Source: JACKFB01 sp041389525
GTDB lineage: Bacteria; Myxococcota_A; UBA9042; PHBI01; JACKFB01
Assembly (NCBI GenBank): GCA_041389525.1
Contig: JAWKRR010000018.1
Coordinates: 1 to 64,000 of the forward strand
Direction of reading: 5' to 3'
DNA: 64,000 nt
Position 1 is the first letter of the stretch, and every line of letters begins with the position of its first letter. Shown here piece by piece: positions 9,878 through 24,208 of the stretch. The translations under genes were made by a program, and so were the position numbers. Below the pieces are notes generated by a model. The model was not told the origin of the DNA. It did not search any database and worked only from the letters and a program-made list of their open reading frames with translations.

Positions 9878-10213
9878 TCAGCGCAGCCAGAGCGCGAGCA
9901 CGATGAGCAGGCCGACCACGTAGAGGGCGCCGAAGATGGTCTTGTTGTGCCGGGCGAGCCACTCGGGGAGGAAGATGTCGAAGTTGTCGCGCCGGTCGGT
10001 GGTGTAGCGGGCGGCGACCGCGGTCAGGGGGCAGCTCCAGCGGTTCAGGAGCAGGACGACGACCTCGCCCATGACGACGGCGCAGAGGGCGGCCGCGAGC
10101 GGGAGGGCTCCGCAGGCGGCGACGATGGGGATGGCGACAATGCAGCCGGCGAACACCGCCCAGACGGCCGTGTGAACCAACTTCACCGCCAAGAGCCGTG
10201 ACTCATTCGTCAT
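9878..10213 (-). CDS. small three-helix membrane protein, function unknown
   Basis: 111 residues from the ATG at 10213 (MTNESRLLAVKLVHTAVW). Three hydrophobic helices are visible: one after VHTAVWAVFAGC, one around AALCAVVMGEVVVLLL, and one at the C-terminus (ALYVVGLLIVLALWL). The NRWSCPLTAVAARYT and FDIFLPEWLARHNK segments between the helices match a family of short uncharacterised inner-membrane proteins found in many bacteria, somewhat like DUF2784. The frame continues upstream to 11029, but that part is antisense to a DUF1801 gene and is not coding. It lies 100 bp from the YbjQ operon and may be separately transcribed. No function can be assigned. Confidence 0.72.
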   Translation of the reverse strand: MTNESRLLAVKLVHTAVWAVFAGCIVAIPIVAACGALPLAAALCAVVMGEVVVLLLNRWSCPLTAVAARYTTDRRDNFDIFLPEWLARHNKTIFGALYVVGLLIVLALWLR

Positions 10214-10266
10214 ATGCCAGCTACGAATTCGTAAGTCGGTGGGTGATCTCGGGACCGCCGGCCGCG

Positions 10267-10755
10267 CTAGAAGAGCGGGTCGCCTGGCAGCTCCGCGGCC
10301 TGCCTGAGCCAACTGGCCAGCAGCTCCTCGTCGAGCCGCTCGCCCTCGTGGATGTGGAGGTAGCGCGTGTTCGGCTGCTTGGAGGCGACGGGTGGGAGCG
10401 GGGTCAGCGATGTGCCGCGGAGAAAGGTCACCTTCAGGTACTTCGCGAAGCAGTGGAACCCCAGAAACCAGCCCTGGCCCGCGACCCCGTAGAACGGCGT
10501 GTTCCATCGCACGGCTTTGCGAACGTGGGGGACGGTGCGGGTGATGAGCGCGTCCAGGTGGCGGCCGGCGTCGCGTTTCCAACCCGGCATGGCGGCGAGA
10601 TAGGCCTGCACGGGCGCGTCGCCGTCGCCTTTCGGGATCTGGGGGTTGCCGCCCGACAGGAGCTTCGGTTCGCCTGCGGGCGGCGGGGCGATCGCCTTCT
10701 TCGCGGGCTTGGTCTTGGCGTTTGGCGAGGTCGGGCCTGGCATCGTCGTCACCAT
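10267..10755 (-). CDS. DUF1801-family protein
   Basis: 162 residues. After a Pro/Lys/Ala-rich N-terminus (about 30 residues) there is a complete DUF1801 domain: VQAYLAAMPGWKRDAGRHLDALI, then VRKAVRWNTPFYGV and GFHCFAKYLKVTFLRG. DUF1801 proteins (YdhG-like) share a fold with frataxin-like proteins and are common small soluble proteins of unknown function. A second ATG lies four codons downstream, so the start could be 10743. It ends 54 bp before the start of the small membrane protein on the same strand; the two could be co-transcribed. Confidence 0.8.
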   Translation of the reverse strand: MVTTMPGPTSPNAKTKPAKKAIAPPPAGEPKLLSGGNPQIPKGDGDAPVQAYLAAMPGWKRDAGRHLDALITRTVPHVRKAVRWNTPFYGVAGQGWFLGFHCFAKYLKVTFLRGTSLTPLPPVASKQPNTRYLHIHEGERLDEELLASWLRQAAELPGDPLF

Positions 10756-10857
10756 GGTGCGGGCGGTTCGGTCGCCGTGGTGACGCGACGATACCCAGGG
10801 TGAGCGCCGCGGGCCAGTCCCCGCCCGCGACGCCCGAGACCCGCTGCCGCGGGACGC

Positions 10858-12147
10858 TCAGATGCCGGCGGAAGACGCGGGACGGCGGCCAGCGACCCAG
10901 GCGACGGCCAGCGCGACCAACCACCACGTGAGGTCCACCGGTGGGCCTCCAGACCGCGAGCCGCCGCCGGCCGAGCAGGCGCTTCCCAGGATGCTGGAGT
11001 TTGAGCCACCGCTCGACCCGTTCGGGCACGGCAGCGGCACGTAGTGGATGACCTCCTCGTGGACCTCCTCCTGCAGTCGGTAGTCCAGGGGCAGCGGCGC
11101 CAGCGTGGCGCCCAGGGGGGGCTTGCCGGCCGGCTTGTAGTCGAAGCCGGTGAGGATGGTGCCGTAGCTCGCCCAGACCCAGACGCCGCCGGTGCCGCTC
11201 GCGGGGACGCCTGCGAACCGCATCGTGGACGCGCCCGGGATCTCGTAGGCCGTGTCACCGATGGTCCACACCGAGAAGCTGATCTGGCCGCCCGCGTGCC
11301 AGCTGATGAGCGCAGGGATGACCGGCCCGGTGCTCGGCGTATCGAAGGTGATGGCGAGCGGCTCCAAGAACGCTTTGCCCTGGTATTGCGGCACGTTGGC
11401 GACGCGGACGGCGACGAAGGCCCAGCCCGCGGCGGCGTACTCGCGCAGGATGGTCTCCGATTCATCGTCCAGACCGTACCCGTTCGCCTTCAGCCAGCCG
11501 GTGAACTCGCCGTCGAACCCGCCCTCGATGATCGCGACCTCATAGCCGCCGAGGACGCTGTGGCCGGTGAGCCACGGCTTGGTCCCCGAGTCGCCAGCGT
11601 CGGCGGTGATGGCGCCCGGCCCGCCGTCGCTGCTTGAGTCCACCACGTCCCTGCCGCCCTGGATTCCGGTGCCCATGGGCACGCTCGCCCCGCATCCGCC
11701 GCCGTAGTCTTCGCCCGCGTTGCGCGTCTGGGTCTGACCGTTTTGGCTGGAGAAGCTGGGGTCGTGGCACTGATATCCCATCGAGGCATCCGGCACTTCC
11801 ACCACCGTCTCGACCACGAGGGGGCCGGCAGAGCGGCTCACGTCGTCGAAGATGGTGGCCGCCGTGACCTGGACCAGCGGCGAGCTGGGCACGGGGACCA
11901 CGAGGCCGAAGGGGCCGCTGACCTCGAGAAAGCGCGCGCCGACGATCATCGTCTCGCGGGCAGGCGTGGGGGGCTGTAGGTAGCTGTTGCCAGGCCAGAC
12001 GCGGACCAGGACCGGCTGCTCGCCGGCGGGGATGACGTTGTACTCGGCACCAGGCTGGCTGGGAGCGACGACGCGACACACCGCGTGGGCGACGGCGCTG
12101 CAAGCGAGGAGAACCGACAGGGATAGGCCAATGATGATGCGTGTCAT
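10858..12147 (-). CDS. secreted DUF2330-domain protein with C-terminal membrane anchor
   Basis: 429 residues from the ATG at 12147, which sits behind a perfect AGGAGG site 8 bases upstream. The signal peptide MTRIIIGLSLSVLLACSAVAHA is followed by a DUF2330-like domain: a PxGEQPVLVRVWPG strand, FGLVVPVPSSP, a GGYEVAIIEGGF motif, FTGWLKANGYGL, then AAAGWAFVAVRV and LEPLAITFDTP. A Gly/Ser-rich stretch with one Cys, a hydrophobic helix (LTWWLVALAVAWVAG) and RR form a C-terminal sorting-type tail. It resembles MYXO-CTERM but has a single Cys in place of the usual pattern. It is probably exported and anchored; DUF2330 has no known activity. The upstream intergenic region (12148-12409) holds its promoter. 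Confidence 0.8.
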   Translation of the reverse strand: MTRIIIGLSLSVLLACSAVAHAVCRVVAPSQPGAEYNVIPAGEQPVLVRVWPGNSYLQPPTPARETMIVGARFLEVSGPFGLVVPVPSSPLVQVTAATIFDDVSRSAGPLVVETVVEVPDASMGYQCHDPSFSSQNGQTQTRNAGEDYGGGCGASVPMGTGIQGGRDVVDSSSDGGPGAITADAGDSGTKPWLTGHSVLGGYEVAIIEGGFDGEFTGWLKANGYGLDDESETILREYAAAGWAFVAVRVANVPQYQGKAFLEPLAITFDTPSTGPVIPALISWHAGGQISFSVWTIGDTAYEIPGASTMRFAGVPASGTGGVWVWASYGTILTGFDYKPAGKPPLGATLAPLPLDYRLQEEVHEEVIHYVPLPCPNGSSGGSNSSILGSACSAGGGSRSGGPPVDLTWWLVALAVAWVAGRRPASSAGI

Positions 12148-12409
12148 GGTGGGGCACCTCCTGCGACCCGCAAGAGCAAGCGTCATGCCACACGCAAATC
12201 ACTGCTAAATCGCACCGACATGATCTCGGGCGGGCGATCGATGAGTGATAGTTCGCGAATCCAGTACGATCCGAGCGGGTTGTGAGGCAGGCCGCCGCCG
12301 AGAATCACCCGCGCAGCGTGCGCCTCCCCCTCGCCGGTCGATCACCGAAGGACCGACCGTCAGCCTCGCCGCGCGCGGGGGAGGGGCGGGAGGTCGGCGC
12401 AGCGCCCGC

Positions 12410-17617
<5,208 letters not shown>

Positions 17618-17805
17618 GCCAAATTAGTGCCAGAATCGGCCCGAAAGTGCCATCGCGGGTCTGGCGCGCCGCGAAACCTCTCCGCTCCCGCGCGGACTAC
17701 GGTGTCGTCGGGGCGCGCTGGGCGTCGGACGGCGGGCGGCCCCGGATTGACTTCAGAGGCAGGCGCCGACACACTTTCGAGGCCCCTTGAGCCGGAGCTT
17801 CCGCC

Positions 17806-18201
17806 GTGCGCCCACCACCCCGTTTGCCCCATTACCTCCGATTCGCCCGTTCGCTCGCCTTCGCCGGCGGCCTAGCCCTCGCCGGGTGCGGAGACAGCTC
17901 GACCACCAACCCCGACGCCATCGCCGACGTCGTCGCCGACGCGGGCGGCGACACGGTCGGCGACGGCACCACGCCGGACACCACGGCACCTGACGCCGAC
18001 GTCACCGAGATCCCCGAGGTCGCTGAGGTCAGCGACTTCGACATCCCCGACCTCGCCGAGTTCGACGTCGCCGACGGCGTCATCGACTGCGCCAAGTGCG
18101 ACTGCGGCTCCGCCGACGCCTCCACCGAGTGCGTCAATACCTGCTGCATCGCGGTAGGCCCGCTCTACCCGCCGGACCTGCCCGCGCTCGCTCACGCCTG
18201 A
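17806..18201 (+). CDS. small Asp-rich lipoprotein with Cys-cluster tail
   Basis: 131 residues from a GTG at 17806, with GGAG about 10 bases upstream. The signal peptide ends at lipobox LALAGC (Cys 28). An acidic linker rich in Asp, Ala and Glu follows. The C-terminus holds a compact Cys cluster (DCAKCDCGSADASTEC then NTCCIA) before a Pro-rich end. Six to seven Cys in about 25 residues suggest a disulfide knot or metal site. The stop (18199-18201) is 3 bp before the GTG of the ferritin-like gene, so the two are probably translationally coupled. No family is recognised. Confidence 0.7.
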   Translation: MRPPPRLPHYLRFARSLAFAGGLALAGCGDSSTTNPDAIADVVADAGGDTVGDGTTPDTTAPDADVTEIPEVAEVSDFDIPDLAEFDVADGVIDCAKCDCGSADASTECVNTCCIAVGPLYPPDLPALAHA

Positions 18202-18203
18202 AC

Positions 18204-19034
18204 GTGCGTCTGCTCGGCCAGCTCTCGGGCACCGCGCTCAGCGACGAGCACCGCGCCATCGGCGCCGCCATGTCGCGGGTCGAGATCCCCGAATTTGCCT
18301 GGGAAATCCAGGCGATTTCCGCGCTCGACCCCCAGCTCCCCGCTCGCCTGCGCGCCCACTGGGCCGCTCGCCTGCGCGTGGAACACCGCTCCAGCATGGT
18401 CTTCGCCCAGCTCGCGGCCCAGCTCTTCGAGGCCGGCGCCTACCTGGACGAGCAGGTGGTCATGCTGCGGATGGCCCAGGACGAGCTGCGCCACACCGGC
18501 ACCTGCGCGGCGGTCCTCCTCGCCCTCGGCGGGTCGCTTGAGGCACCACAGCCCGAGATCGAGCCGCTCGCCCGCCACGCCGGAGTCACCCCGGAGGAAC
18601 GCGCGCTCCGCAACGTCATCTTCACCACCTGCATCTCGGAGATGGTGGCCTGCGCCCGCTTTGTGGCGACCCTGGACCACACGACCGACCCGATGATGCG
18701 TGGGGCGCTGCGGGTGCTGCTGTCTGACGAGACGCTGCACGGTCGGTTCGGGTTTCACTACCTGGCCGCGCGGGCGGAGGCGCTGCGGGAGCCGGCGCTG
18801 CGGACGTCGCTGTACCGGTTCTTGGTCCACGCGTTCGCGGTGGCCGAGCGCGAGCTGGCGCCGGTGCCGCCGTGGCGAGCGTCGAGCGCCGCCGAGCGAG
18901 CGTATGGGCTGGAGGACCCCGAGCTGGCGCATGAGGTGTTCCACCAGACCCTCGAGCACGCGGTGGTCCCGGGGCTTGAGCAGCACGGGATCGAGGCCGG
19001 GGCGGCGTGGCGGGAGCGTCGGCTCCTGGCGTGA
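18204..19034 (+). CDS. ferritin-like di-iron protein
   Basis: 276 residues from a GTG three bases after the lipoprotein stop. The four-helix ferritin-like metal pattern is complete: Glu60 (VEHRSS), Glu94-x-x-His97 (DELRH), Glu146 (ISEM) and Glu176-x-x-His179 (DETLH). This is the E / ExxH / E / ExxH arrangement of carboxylate-bridged di-iron proteins (ferritin-like, rubrerythrin, or oxygenase types). There is no signal peptide, so it is cytosolic as read. It could store iron or catalyse an O2-dependent oxidation; sequence alone does not decide. Tight coupling to a Cys-cluster lipoprotein resembles gene pairs in which the partner is the substrate or metal donor, but that is inference. Confidence 0.78.
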   Translation: MRLLGQLSGTALSDEHRAIGAAMSRVEIPEFAWEIQAISALDPQLPARLRAHWAARLRVEHRSSMVFAQLAAQLFEAGAYLDEQVVMLRMAQDELRHTGTCAAVLLALGGSLEAPQPEIEPLARHAGVTPEERALRNVIFTTCISEMVACARFVATLDHTTDPMMRGALRVLLSDETLHGRFGFHYLAARAEALREPALRTSLYRFLVHAFAVAERELAPVPPWRASSAAERAYGLEDPELAHEVFHQTLEHAVVPGLEQHGIEAGAAWRERRLLA

Positions 19035-19120
19035 GCGCCCGCGAGTCGCGAGCCCGCGAAGACGCTCAGGGCGCCCAGGTCAGGCGCCGCGAGGGGCCTC
19101 CGGGCTGCGCGCGCGCCGCC

Positions 19121-20617
19121 TCACGGAAAGCAGAAGCCGCCTCCGCCCTTGCTGTACATGGTGCCGAGGGTGGTCACCTTCAGCGAGGGCCACTCCACCG
19201 TGAAGACGTCCCATGTGCGGTTGGTCTGGTCGAGGTGGGTCGGCCCCCAGCTCTGGATGACCGTGCCGTAGCTCAGCAGCTGGACGGTGGCTTTCGACGG
19301 CTGCGGGAACGAGCCCTCGTAGGTGTCATCATAGTAATGGATGATGAACTTGTAGGTGCCCGGCTTGGGGTCGGAGATGTTGATGTTCTCGGGGCCAAAG
19401 CCGTCGACGTCGTCGAGGTCGAGGAAGGGGTCGTCGAGGATGTCGCCCTTAGTGCCCCAATCGGGCTGCGGATTGCCGAAGTAGCAGTCGGTTTGGCAGT
19501 CCCACATGGAGCCGCCGGGCCAGAGCAGGTGCATGTCGACGTCGGTGGCGTCAGCGTCCCACGTGAGGTTGATGTGCAGGCCGATCTCCTCGAGCGGGGG
19601 GGCGACGCCGATGCCGGAGACGTCGAGCTGGAGCTGCGGGGTCTTGGGGTCGTCGGTGTGCAGGAGGAAGTAGCCGGAGTCGGGGCCGGCGAGGTGCGGC
19701 GCGTAGCTGACGTCGAGGACGACGGATTTGCCGGGGCCGATGGTGTTTGGGAGGGCGGGGAGGTTGGTGATCTGGAACTCGTCGGAGAGCGGGAAGAAGA
19801 GGAAGGCGGAGCGGGTGATTTGCTTGAGGACGAGGGAGGCGGTCGACGAGCAGTTGGTGAGCGTGGCCTGCTTGGTGGAGACGTTGCCGCGGGTGACCTG
19901 GCCGAAGTTGAGCGCGGTGGGTTTGAGCTCGGCGCAGGGCTCGGGGTTGTTGATGGTGCCTTTGACGTAGCTGGAGAGCGGGACCTCGATGACGGGGCGC
20001 ACGGGGTCGTTGGACTCGATGCGGAGGACGCCGGGGGCGCCGGTGCCCTGGGTGAAGCCGACGCGGACGAGGGTCTGCTTTTGGGGCTGCACGGTCTTGG
20101 GGAGCGGGGGGAGGAGTGCCAGGGAGAAGTCGGGCGAGCCGGTGGTCGTGAGCGCGTAGATGTGCAGCGGGGCGTCGCCGGTGTTGTAGAGGGTGAACTG
20201 CTTTACCAGGGTCTCTTTTAGCGGGGAGATATAAGGGAAAGCGTAGAGTTCGGGGTCGACGGCGAGGGCGGGGGCCGTCGGGGCGGGGGCGTCTGGGGGG
20301 TCCGAGTCGCCGGTGGGCGCGTCGGGCGGGCTGGCGTCTGTCGCGGCGTCGGGCGGGCTGGAGTCTGTCGCGGCGTCGGGCGGGCTGGCGTCTGTCGCGG
20401 CGTCGGGCGGGCTGGCGTCTGTCGCGGCGTCGGGCGGGCTGGCGTCCGTGGCCGCGGGGGTGTCCAGGGTCGCGAAGCCGTCGCCGCCGATGACGGCGTC
20501 TGCGAGTGCGACGGGCGTGTCGGCGGCGCCCGGGTCGGACGAGTCCGAGCAGGCGAGGAGGCCGAGGGCCCCGAGGGTGAAGGCGGAGAGGACGATGAGG
20601 GGGGCTGGGTTGCGCAT
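19121..20617 (-). CDS. lipoprotein with ASPM/HYDIN-like Ig domains and a DUF2135-like C-terminus
   Basis: 498 residues from the ATG at 20617 (an upstream ATG at 20653 has no signal peptide). Lipobox GLLAC is followed by a Pro/Asp/Ala linker with five copies of a nine-residue unit (ATDASPPDA). Two DUF1573/HYDIN-like Ig modules follow (ALNFGQVTRGNVSTKQATLTN is the clearest), each with the usual 'new level of attachment' strand pattern. The C-terminus carries LTWDADATDVDMHLLWPGG and GTYKFIIHYYDD, typical of the DUF2135/YfaP-like beta domain. It is probably an exposed outer-membrane lipoprotein; binding partner unknown. It converges with the ferritin-like gene. Confidence 0.82.
   Translation of the reverse strand: MRNPAPLIVLSAFTLGALGLLACSDSSDPGAADTPVALADAVIGGDGFATLDTPAATDASPPDAATDASPPDAATDASPPDAATDSSPPDAATDASPPDAPTGDSDPPDAPAPTAPALAVDPELYAFPYISPLKETLVKQFTLYNTGDAPLHIYALTTTGSPDFSLALLPPLPKTVQPQKQTLVRVGFTQGTGAPGVLRIESNDPVRPVIEVPLSSYVKGTINNPEPCAELKPTALNFGQVTRGNVSTKQATLTNCSSTASLVLKQITRSAFLFFPLSDEFQITNLPALPNTIGPGKSVVLDVSYAPHLAGPDSGYFLLHTDDPKTPQLQLDVSGIGVAPPLEEIGLHINLTWDADATDVDMHLLWPGGSMWDCQTDCYFGNPQPDWGTKGDILDDPFLDLDDVDGFGPENINISDPKPGTYKFIIHYYDDTYEGSFPQPSKATVQLLSYGTVIQSWGPTHLDQTNRTWDVFTVEWPSLKVTTLGTMYSKGGGGFCFP
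20319..20453 (-). repeat. five tandem 27-bp repeats coding for ATDASPPDA units
   Basis: Five back-to-back 27-bp units lie in frame in the linker of the lipoprotein gene. They differ by only one or a few bases (one unit has A>S; the last differs at its end). In-frame 27-bp units let copy number change without breaking the gene, so linker length may vary between strains. Confidence 0.9.
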
Positions 20618-20721
20618 GGTGGGGATCCTGCATGGGCGCGAGATCGGCGGCAAGGGGGCAGGGCGCGCGCTGTGACCGCGGGCGCTGGACCTGGTTGGCG
20701 TGGCCGCTGATAATGCGCGGT

Positions 20722-21957
20722 ATGAACAAGGTCACGCATCGCGCATTCGCTCGCCTCGGCGCGGGCTGCCTCGCCCTCGCCCTGCTGGCGGCGTGCCCGC
20801 CCGACAAGGACACGGCGGCGGACGCGGACGCGGTGGCCGAGACGTCCGGGGACGCTGGCGGCGAGACCGAGACGGGGGCGGACGCGGACCTCGACGCGGT
20901 GGCGGAGACGGACACGGCCACTGACGCGGGCTCCGACGCGGTGGGGGACGCCGAGACCCTCGGCGATGCGGCCCCCGACGCGGACGGAGCGGCTGACGGG
21001 GCCGCCGACACGGCGGCGGACGGCGCGCCGGACACCGTCGCGCAGGAGTGCTGTTTTCTCGACTCCCAGTGCGGTGAGGGCAAGACCTGCGCGAAGCTGC
21101 TGGCCCAGTCCTCGCTGGGCAAGTGCGAGGCCACGCCGCCGGCGGGTAAGTGCTGGGACGCGAGCGAATGCGCCGTTGGGGCCGTGTGCGACGCGGCCAC
21201 GACCTGCCCATGTGGGACCGGCTGCGAGAACACCTCGCCGGGCGTCTGTGCGCCCCAAGCCGGCTGCTGCGAGACCGACGCGGACTGCAAAGGCGACGAG
21301 GTGTGCGCCCGGGGCTTCGGAGCCGAGCACTACAGCCGCTGCATGCCCGCCATCGCCGCGGGCGGGTGCTGGGACGACGGCCAGTGCGGCGCGGGACAGG
21401 CGTGCACGAACGCGTTCTTCTGTCCGTGCCACATGGGTTGCGGGGCGGCGGATGTGCCGGGGACGTGCCAGGACTTGCCGAGCGGCTGCTGCGTCTCGGA
21501 CGCAGGCTGCGCCGCGGGGCAGGTCTGCGAGGGAGGCACGACGGCGCTGCCTGGCACCTGCAAGGCCGCCCCCAAAGGGCCCGCGTGTGCCAGCGGCGAC
21601 ACCTGCTGCTGGACGAGCGCGGACTGTGGCGCCGGGCTCCGGTGCGAGGGCGCGCTGGCGTGCGGGTGCCTCGCGCTGTGCCCGAACTGCGGCAACTGCG
21701 TGGCCGACCAGCTCGGGAAGTGCGCGCCCGTCGTCGACAGCTGCTGCACCAGCGACGCCGAGTGCGGCGCCGGCTACGTCTGCGGCGACCTGGGCATCAA
21801 CACGAACGTCGGCCCCTGCAAGCCCGCACCGCCGGCGGGCAAGTGCTGGGCGGCGGCTCAGTGCGCGCCGAACCAGACCTGTCAGGGCGCGCTCATCTGC
21901 CCGTGCGACGCCGACTGCGACCAGGACGACGCGCCCGGAGACTGCGTCGGCGGCTGA
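20722..21957 (+). CDS. Cys-rich lipoprotein with repeated CCxxDxxCGxGxxC modules
   Basis: 411 residues from the ATG at 20722; an ATG three codons upstream is equally possible. Signal peptide with lipobox LLAAC, then an Asp/Ala/Glu linker of about 75 residues. The mature part is built from repeats of the form CCxxDxxCGxGxxC...GxCxxxPPxGxCWxxxxC, about six to eight disulfide-rich modules. It lacks the CDDGNxCT motif of the two larger Cys-rich proteins in this window, so it is a different repeat class. Probably surface exposed. It is divergent from the HYDIN-like lipoprotein, with about 100 bp between the starts. Confidence 0.82.
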   Translation: MNKVTHRAFARLGAGCLALALLAACPPDKDTAADADAVAETSGDAGGETETGADADLDAVAETDTATDAGSDAVGDAETLGDAAPDADGAADGAADTAADGAPDTVAQECCFLDSQCGEGKTCAKLLAQSSLGKCEATPPAGKCWDASECAVGAVCDAATTCPCGTGCENTSPGVCAPQAGCCETDADCKGDEVCARGFGAEHYSRCMPAIAAGGCWDDGQCGAGQACTNAFFCPCHMGCGAADVPGTCQDLPSGCCVSDAGCAAGQVCEGGTTALPGTCKAAPKGPACASGDTCCWTSADCGAGLRCEGALACGCLALCPNCGNCVADQLGKCAPVVDSCCTSDAECGAGYVCGDLGINTNVGPCKPAPPAGKCWAAAQCAPNQTCQGALICPCDADCDQDDAPGDCVGG

Positions 21958-22095
21958 GGGTGAAGCGCCCGCGGGCTTTGCTCCGGGGATGCGCGGCGGT
22001 CCTTCCCTGAGCGGTTTGCGTCCTCGAGATGCTCCACCGGGCCCGGCTCGTCGGGACGCGGCGGGCGCAGAGCCGACGCGCCGCCGAGGCTCAGG

Positions 22096-22995
22096 TCAGC
22101 CGCCCCCGAAGTCGATGTCCGGGCCGACCGGGACGATGCCGTGCGGGTTGATGCTCTTGTGGCTGCCGAAGTAGTGGCGCTTGATGTACGGGATGTCGAC
22201 GGTCTCCGCGATGCCCGGCAGCGCGTAGAGGCGCTTGGTGAAGGCCCACAGCCGCGGGTAGTCGCGCAGGCGCCGCAGGTTGCACTTGAAGTGGTAGTGG
22301 TAGACCGGGTCGAAGCGCACCAGCGTCGTGAAGAGGCGCCAGTCCGCCTCGGTCTCCTGCCCGCCGACCAGCCACTGCTGCCCGTCCAAGCGCTCCTCGA
22401 GCCGGTCCAGCGTCGTGAAGAGCCCCGCGAACGCGTCCTCGTAGGCGGCCTGCGTGGTGCGAATCCGCAGCGATAGACGCTGCTGTTTACGTTGTCGTAG
22501 ACCTCCGCGTTCAGCGCGTCGATCCGCCACGCAGCGCCTCGTGTAGAAGTCGTGGCGCACGTCGGCGAAGGCGTCGAAGGCGCCGTTCATGATGCGCAGG
22601 ATCTCGACGATTCGTTGTTCACGATGGTCTTCAGCTGACCGTGATCCCAGAGCACCGGGACCGTGACGCGCCCGGAATCCGGCCGCGCGGCGGTGTAGAT
22701 CTCGTGCAGGAAGCGCGCGCTGCAGGGGATCCGTCCCCCAGCCGTTCTCCAGCATCAACGGCGCTACGCTCGAGAAGCTGATGACGCCCTCGGCGCCCTT
22801 GCGGACGCGCATCACCAGCGTGCGGTGCGCCCACGGGCAGGCCCACGACATACAGGTGGCGCCTGCGCGCCGCCGGAAACGCGCCGGAACCGTCGGCGGT
22901 CACCGCGTTTCCGAAACGAGGAATCCTCCTCGCTGAACGGCCACCTCGGTCGGATACCAGACATGCGCCATTTCGCCACCCACCAGCTTCCCCAT
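22096..22995 (-). pseudogene. glutathionyl-hydroquinone reductase (GST, Ecm4/YqjG type), multiply frameshifted
   Basis: Read across three frames from the ATG at 22995 this is a nearly full-length S-glutathionyl-(chloro)hydroquinone reductase. In order: MGKLVGGEMAHVWYPTE, FGNAVTADGSGAF, catalytic CPWAHRTL, RFLHEIYTAARPDSGRVTVP, KTIVNNESS, IDALNAEVYDNVNSSVYRC, TQAAYEDAFAGL, then the intact C-terminal half (EADWRLFTTLVRFDPVYHYH, IKRHYFGSHKSINPHGIVP). At least five single-base indels between 22440 and 22940 break the frame, yet every segment is well conserved. The longest open piece starts at 22851. The family reduces glutathionyl-hydroquinones in the cytosol. It is either a very recent pseudogene or a good gene with sequence errors; the even conservation favours errors. 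Confidence 0.8.
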
Positions 22996-23239
22996 CCTGC
23001 ACCTTCCCCTGCGTCCGGTCGCCCCAGCCATCCTGGCCTCGCCGCCGCAGCCGTCAACCCCCGGCGCGCGCCCTCGGGAGGGGAACAGCCCCCAGGCCAA
23101 GCCTTCCGCGCTGCAGCGCTGCCATGGGCTTTAGCCGGCTTCCTGACTGCGGAGCGGAGCCGCTTCCAGAGAGCCCGGGATCTCTGGCGCTGTGCCAGAC
23201 CGCGACGACAAACAGCATCTCTGCCTTCGCTCAAGATTG

Positions 23240-23435
23240 TTCAGCCCAGCGGAAAGCGCCGAAGCGTGCAGCGCCGATACCCTCCGCCGAGCTTCACCGC
23301 CGCACCCGGATGGTCGCTAATCGAGGCTATGCACGGCGGAACTCGGCGACGAACTCTGAGCCGAGCCCGCTACCTGCTCGTCACCATCGCCGGCCTGCAG
23401 GCGGAGCCCAGCGCAGGGAGGATGACGGCCTTCAT
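23240..23435 (-). pseudogene. RelE/ParE-like toxin remnant
   Basis: On the minus strand an ATG at 23435 overlaps the end of the preceding antitoxin-like frame (ATGA). Across frames one reads LGSEFVAEFRRA, then IASISDHPGAAVKLGGGYRR and CTLRRFPLG. These match the central and C-terminal signature of ParE/RelE mRNA interferases or gyrase inhibitors (GLGxEFxxExxRA, then HPxxxxxxGxxxRxxxxxRFPY). Two or more indels and a stop break the frame, and the N-terminus is poorly conserved. It is probably inactive as read. It sits in the same indel-rich patch as the reductase. Confidence 0.55.
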
Positions 23436-23652
23436 CGCGTCTTGAGGTAGTCAGCCGTGTCTTCCGCAGCGCGACGCCGGTCGTCGGGTCCTCCTCGTAG
23501 CCGGCGACGCGGCGATCCAGCTCGGCGAGCTCATCCACCGTGAGCGGCGCTGACAACTCGTCGTCGAGAGCGAGTTCCACAGTGTCTCGATCAGCTGCAG
23601 CTTTTCCCTGCGGCAACTTCATTGATTTCATTGCCCACGCTGCAGCGCTCAC
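23432..23652 (-). pseudogene. addiction-module antitoxin-like remnant
   Basis: The frame from 23652 contains DTVELALDDELSAPLTVDELAELDRRVAGYEEDPTTGVAL, best read as the C-terminal part of the unstable-antitoxin family (addiction module component), whose members have LTxEQxAELDRRLxxxExDPxxGVxW. One frame change near 23470 would give a stop overlapping the toxin ATG, the usual coupled arrangement. The N-terminal portion is unconvincing. The pairing with a RelE/ParE-like remnant directly downstream supports the call. Confidence 0.45.
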
Positions 23653-23836
23653 GTTCTTCCTGTGGGTCGGGCCAACATCAACATAGTCCTGACGGGGCCG
23701 GTGTCCAAGCCTGGGACATGAGCGTTCTCAGCTCCCCTGGGGTCGGTGGGGCCTGCGAGGCAGCGGGATAATCATCATGTGGAACGACAGCGCGGAAGCA
23801 ATGGGGTGCACCAGCACCTCGCCTCTGGAGCCAGTC

Positions 23837-24138
23837 ATGGCCACCCCACCCCGCATCACCTTCGATCCGTCGTTGGCGGGCGGGAAGCCGTGCATTCGCG
23901 GGCTCCGGGTCACCGTCGCAGGCCGGTCGTAGGTCTGCCGCTTCCGGGCGTTCCTGAAGAGATCCTCGCGCTCTATCCCTACCTCGAACCCGACGACATT
24001 CAGGCTGCCCCACGGCCAGCGTGGCGAGTCGAGGATAAGACCCGCCCCTCGGCCCTGATGCGCCTCCTGCTCGACATGAACCTCTCCCCCGCGTCGGTGA
24101 GCGAATTGACGCTCCGTATTAGTTTCCCTTGGGGTTAG
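23837..24138 (+). pseudogene. DUF433 antitoxin / DUF5615 PIN-like toxin remnant, copy 1
   Basis: From the ATG at 23837 (GGAG upstream) the frame reads RITFDPSLAGGKPCIRGLRV, a clear DUF433 start. A stop and one frame change follow, then VPEEILALYPYLEPDDIQAA, the DUF433 end. At 24058 MRLLLDMNLSPASVSEL begins a DUF5615 (PIN-like nuclease) protein that diverges and stops after about 27 codons. DUF433-DUF5615 pairs are type II toxin-antitoxin modules. Here the antitoxin is frameshifted and the toxin is truncated. Confidence 0.6.
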
Positions 24139-24208
24139 TTCCGTTAGAGGTGGTTCAAAGTGCGAGTACGGGGTAAGAACCCTGCTTTCCCGCGAAGAAT
24201 ATCACCCC

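Noticed and set aside
10858..10960. MYXO-CTERM sorting signal on the DUF2330 protein
   Set aside because: The helix and Arg pair fit, but the characteristic Cys motif is absent, so only a general membrane anchor is claimed.
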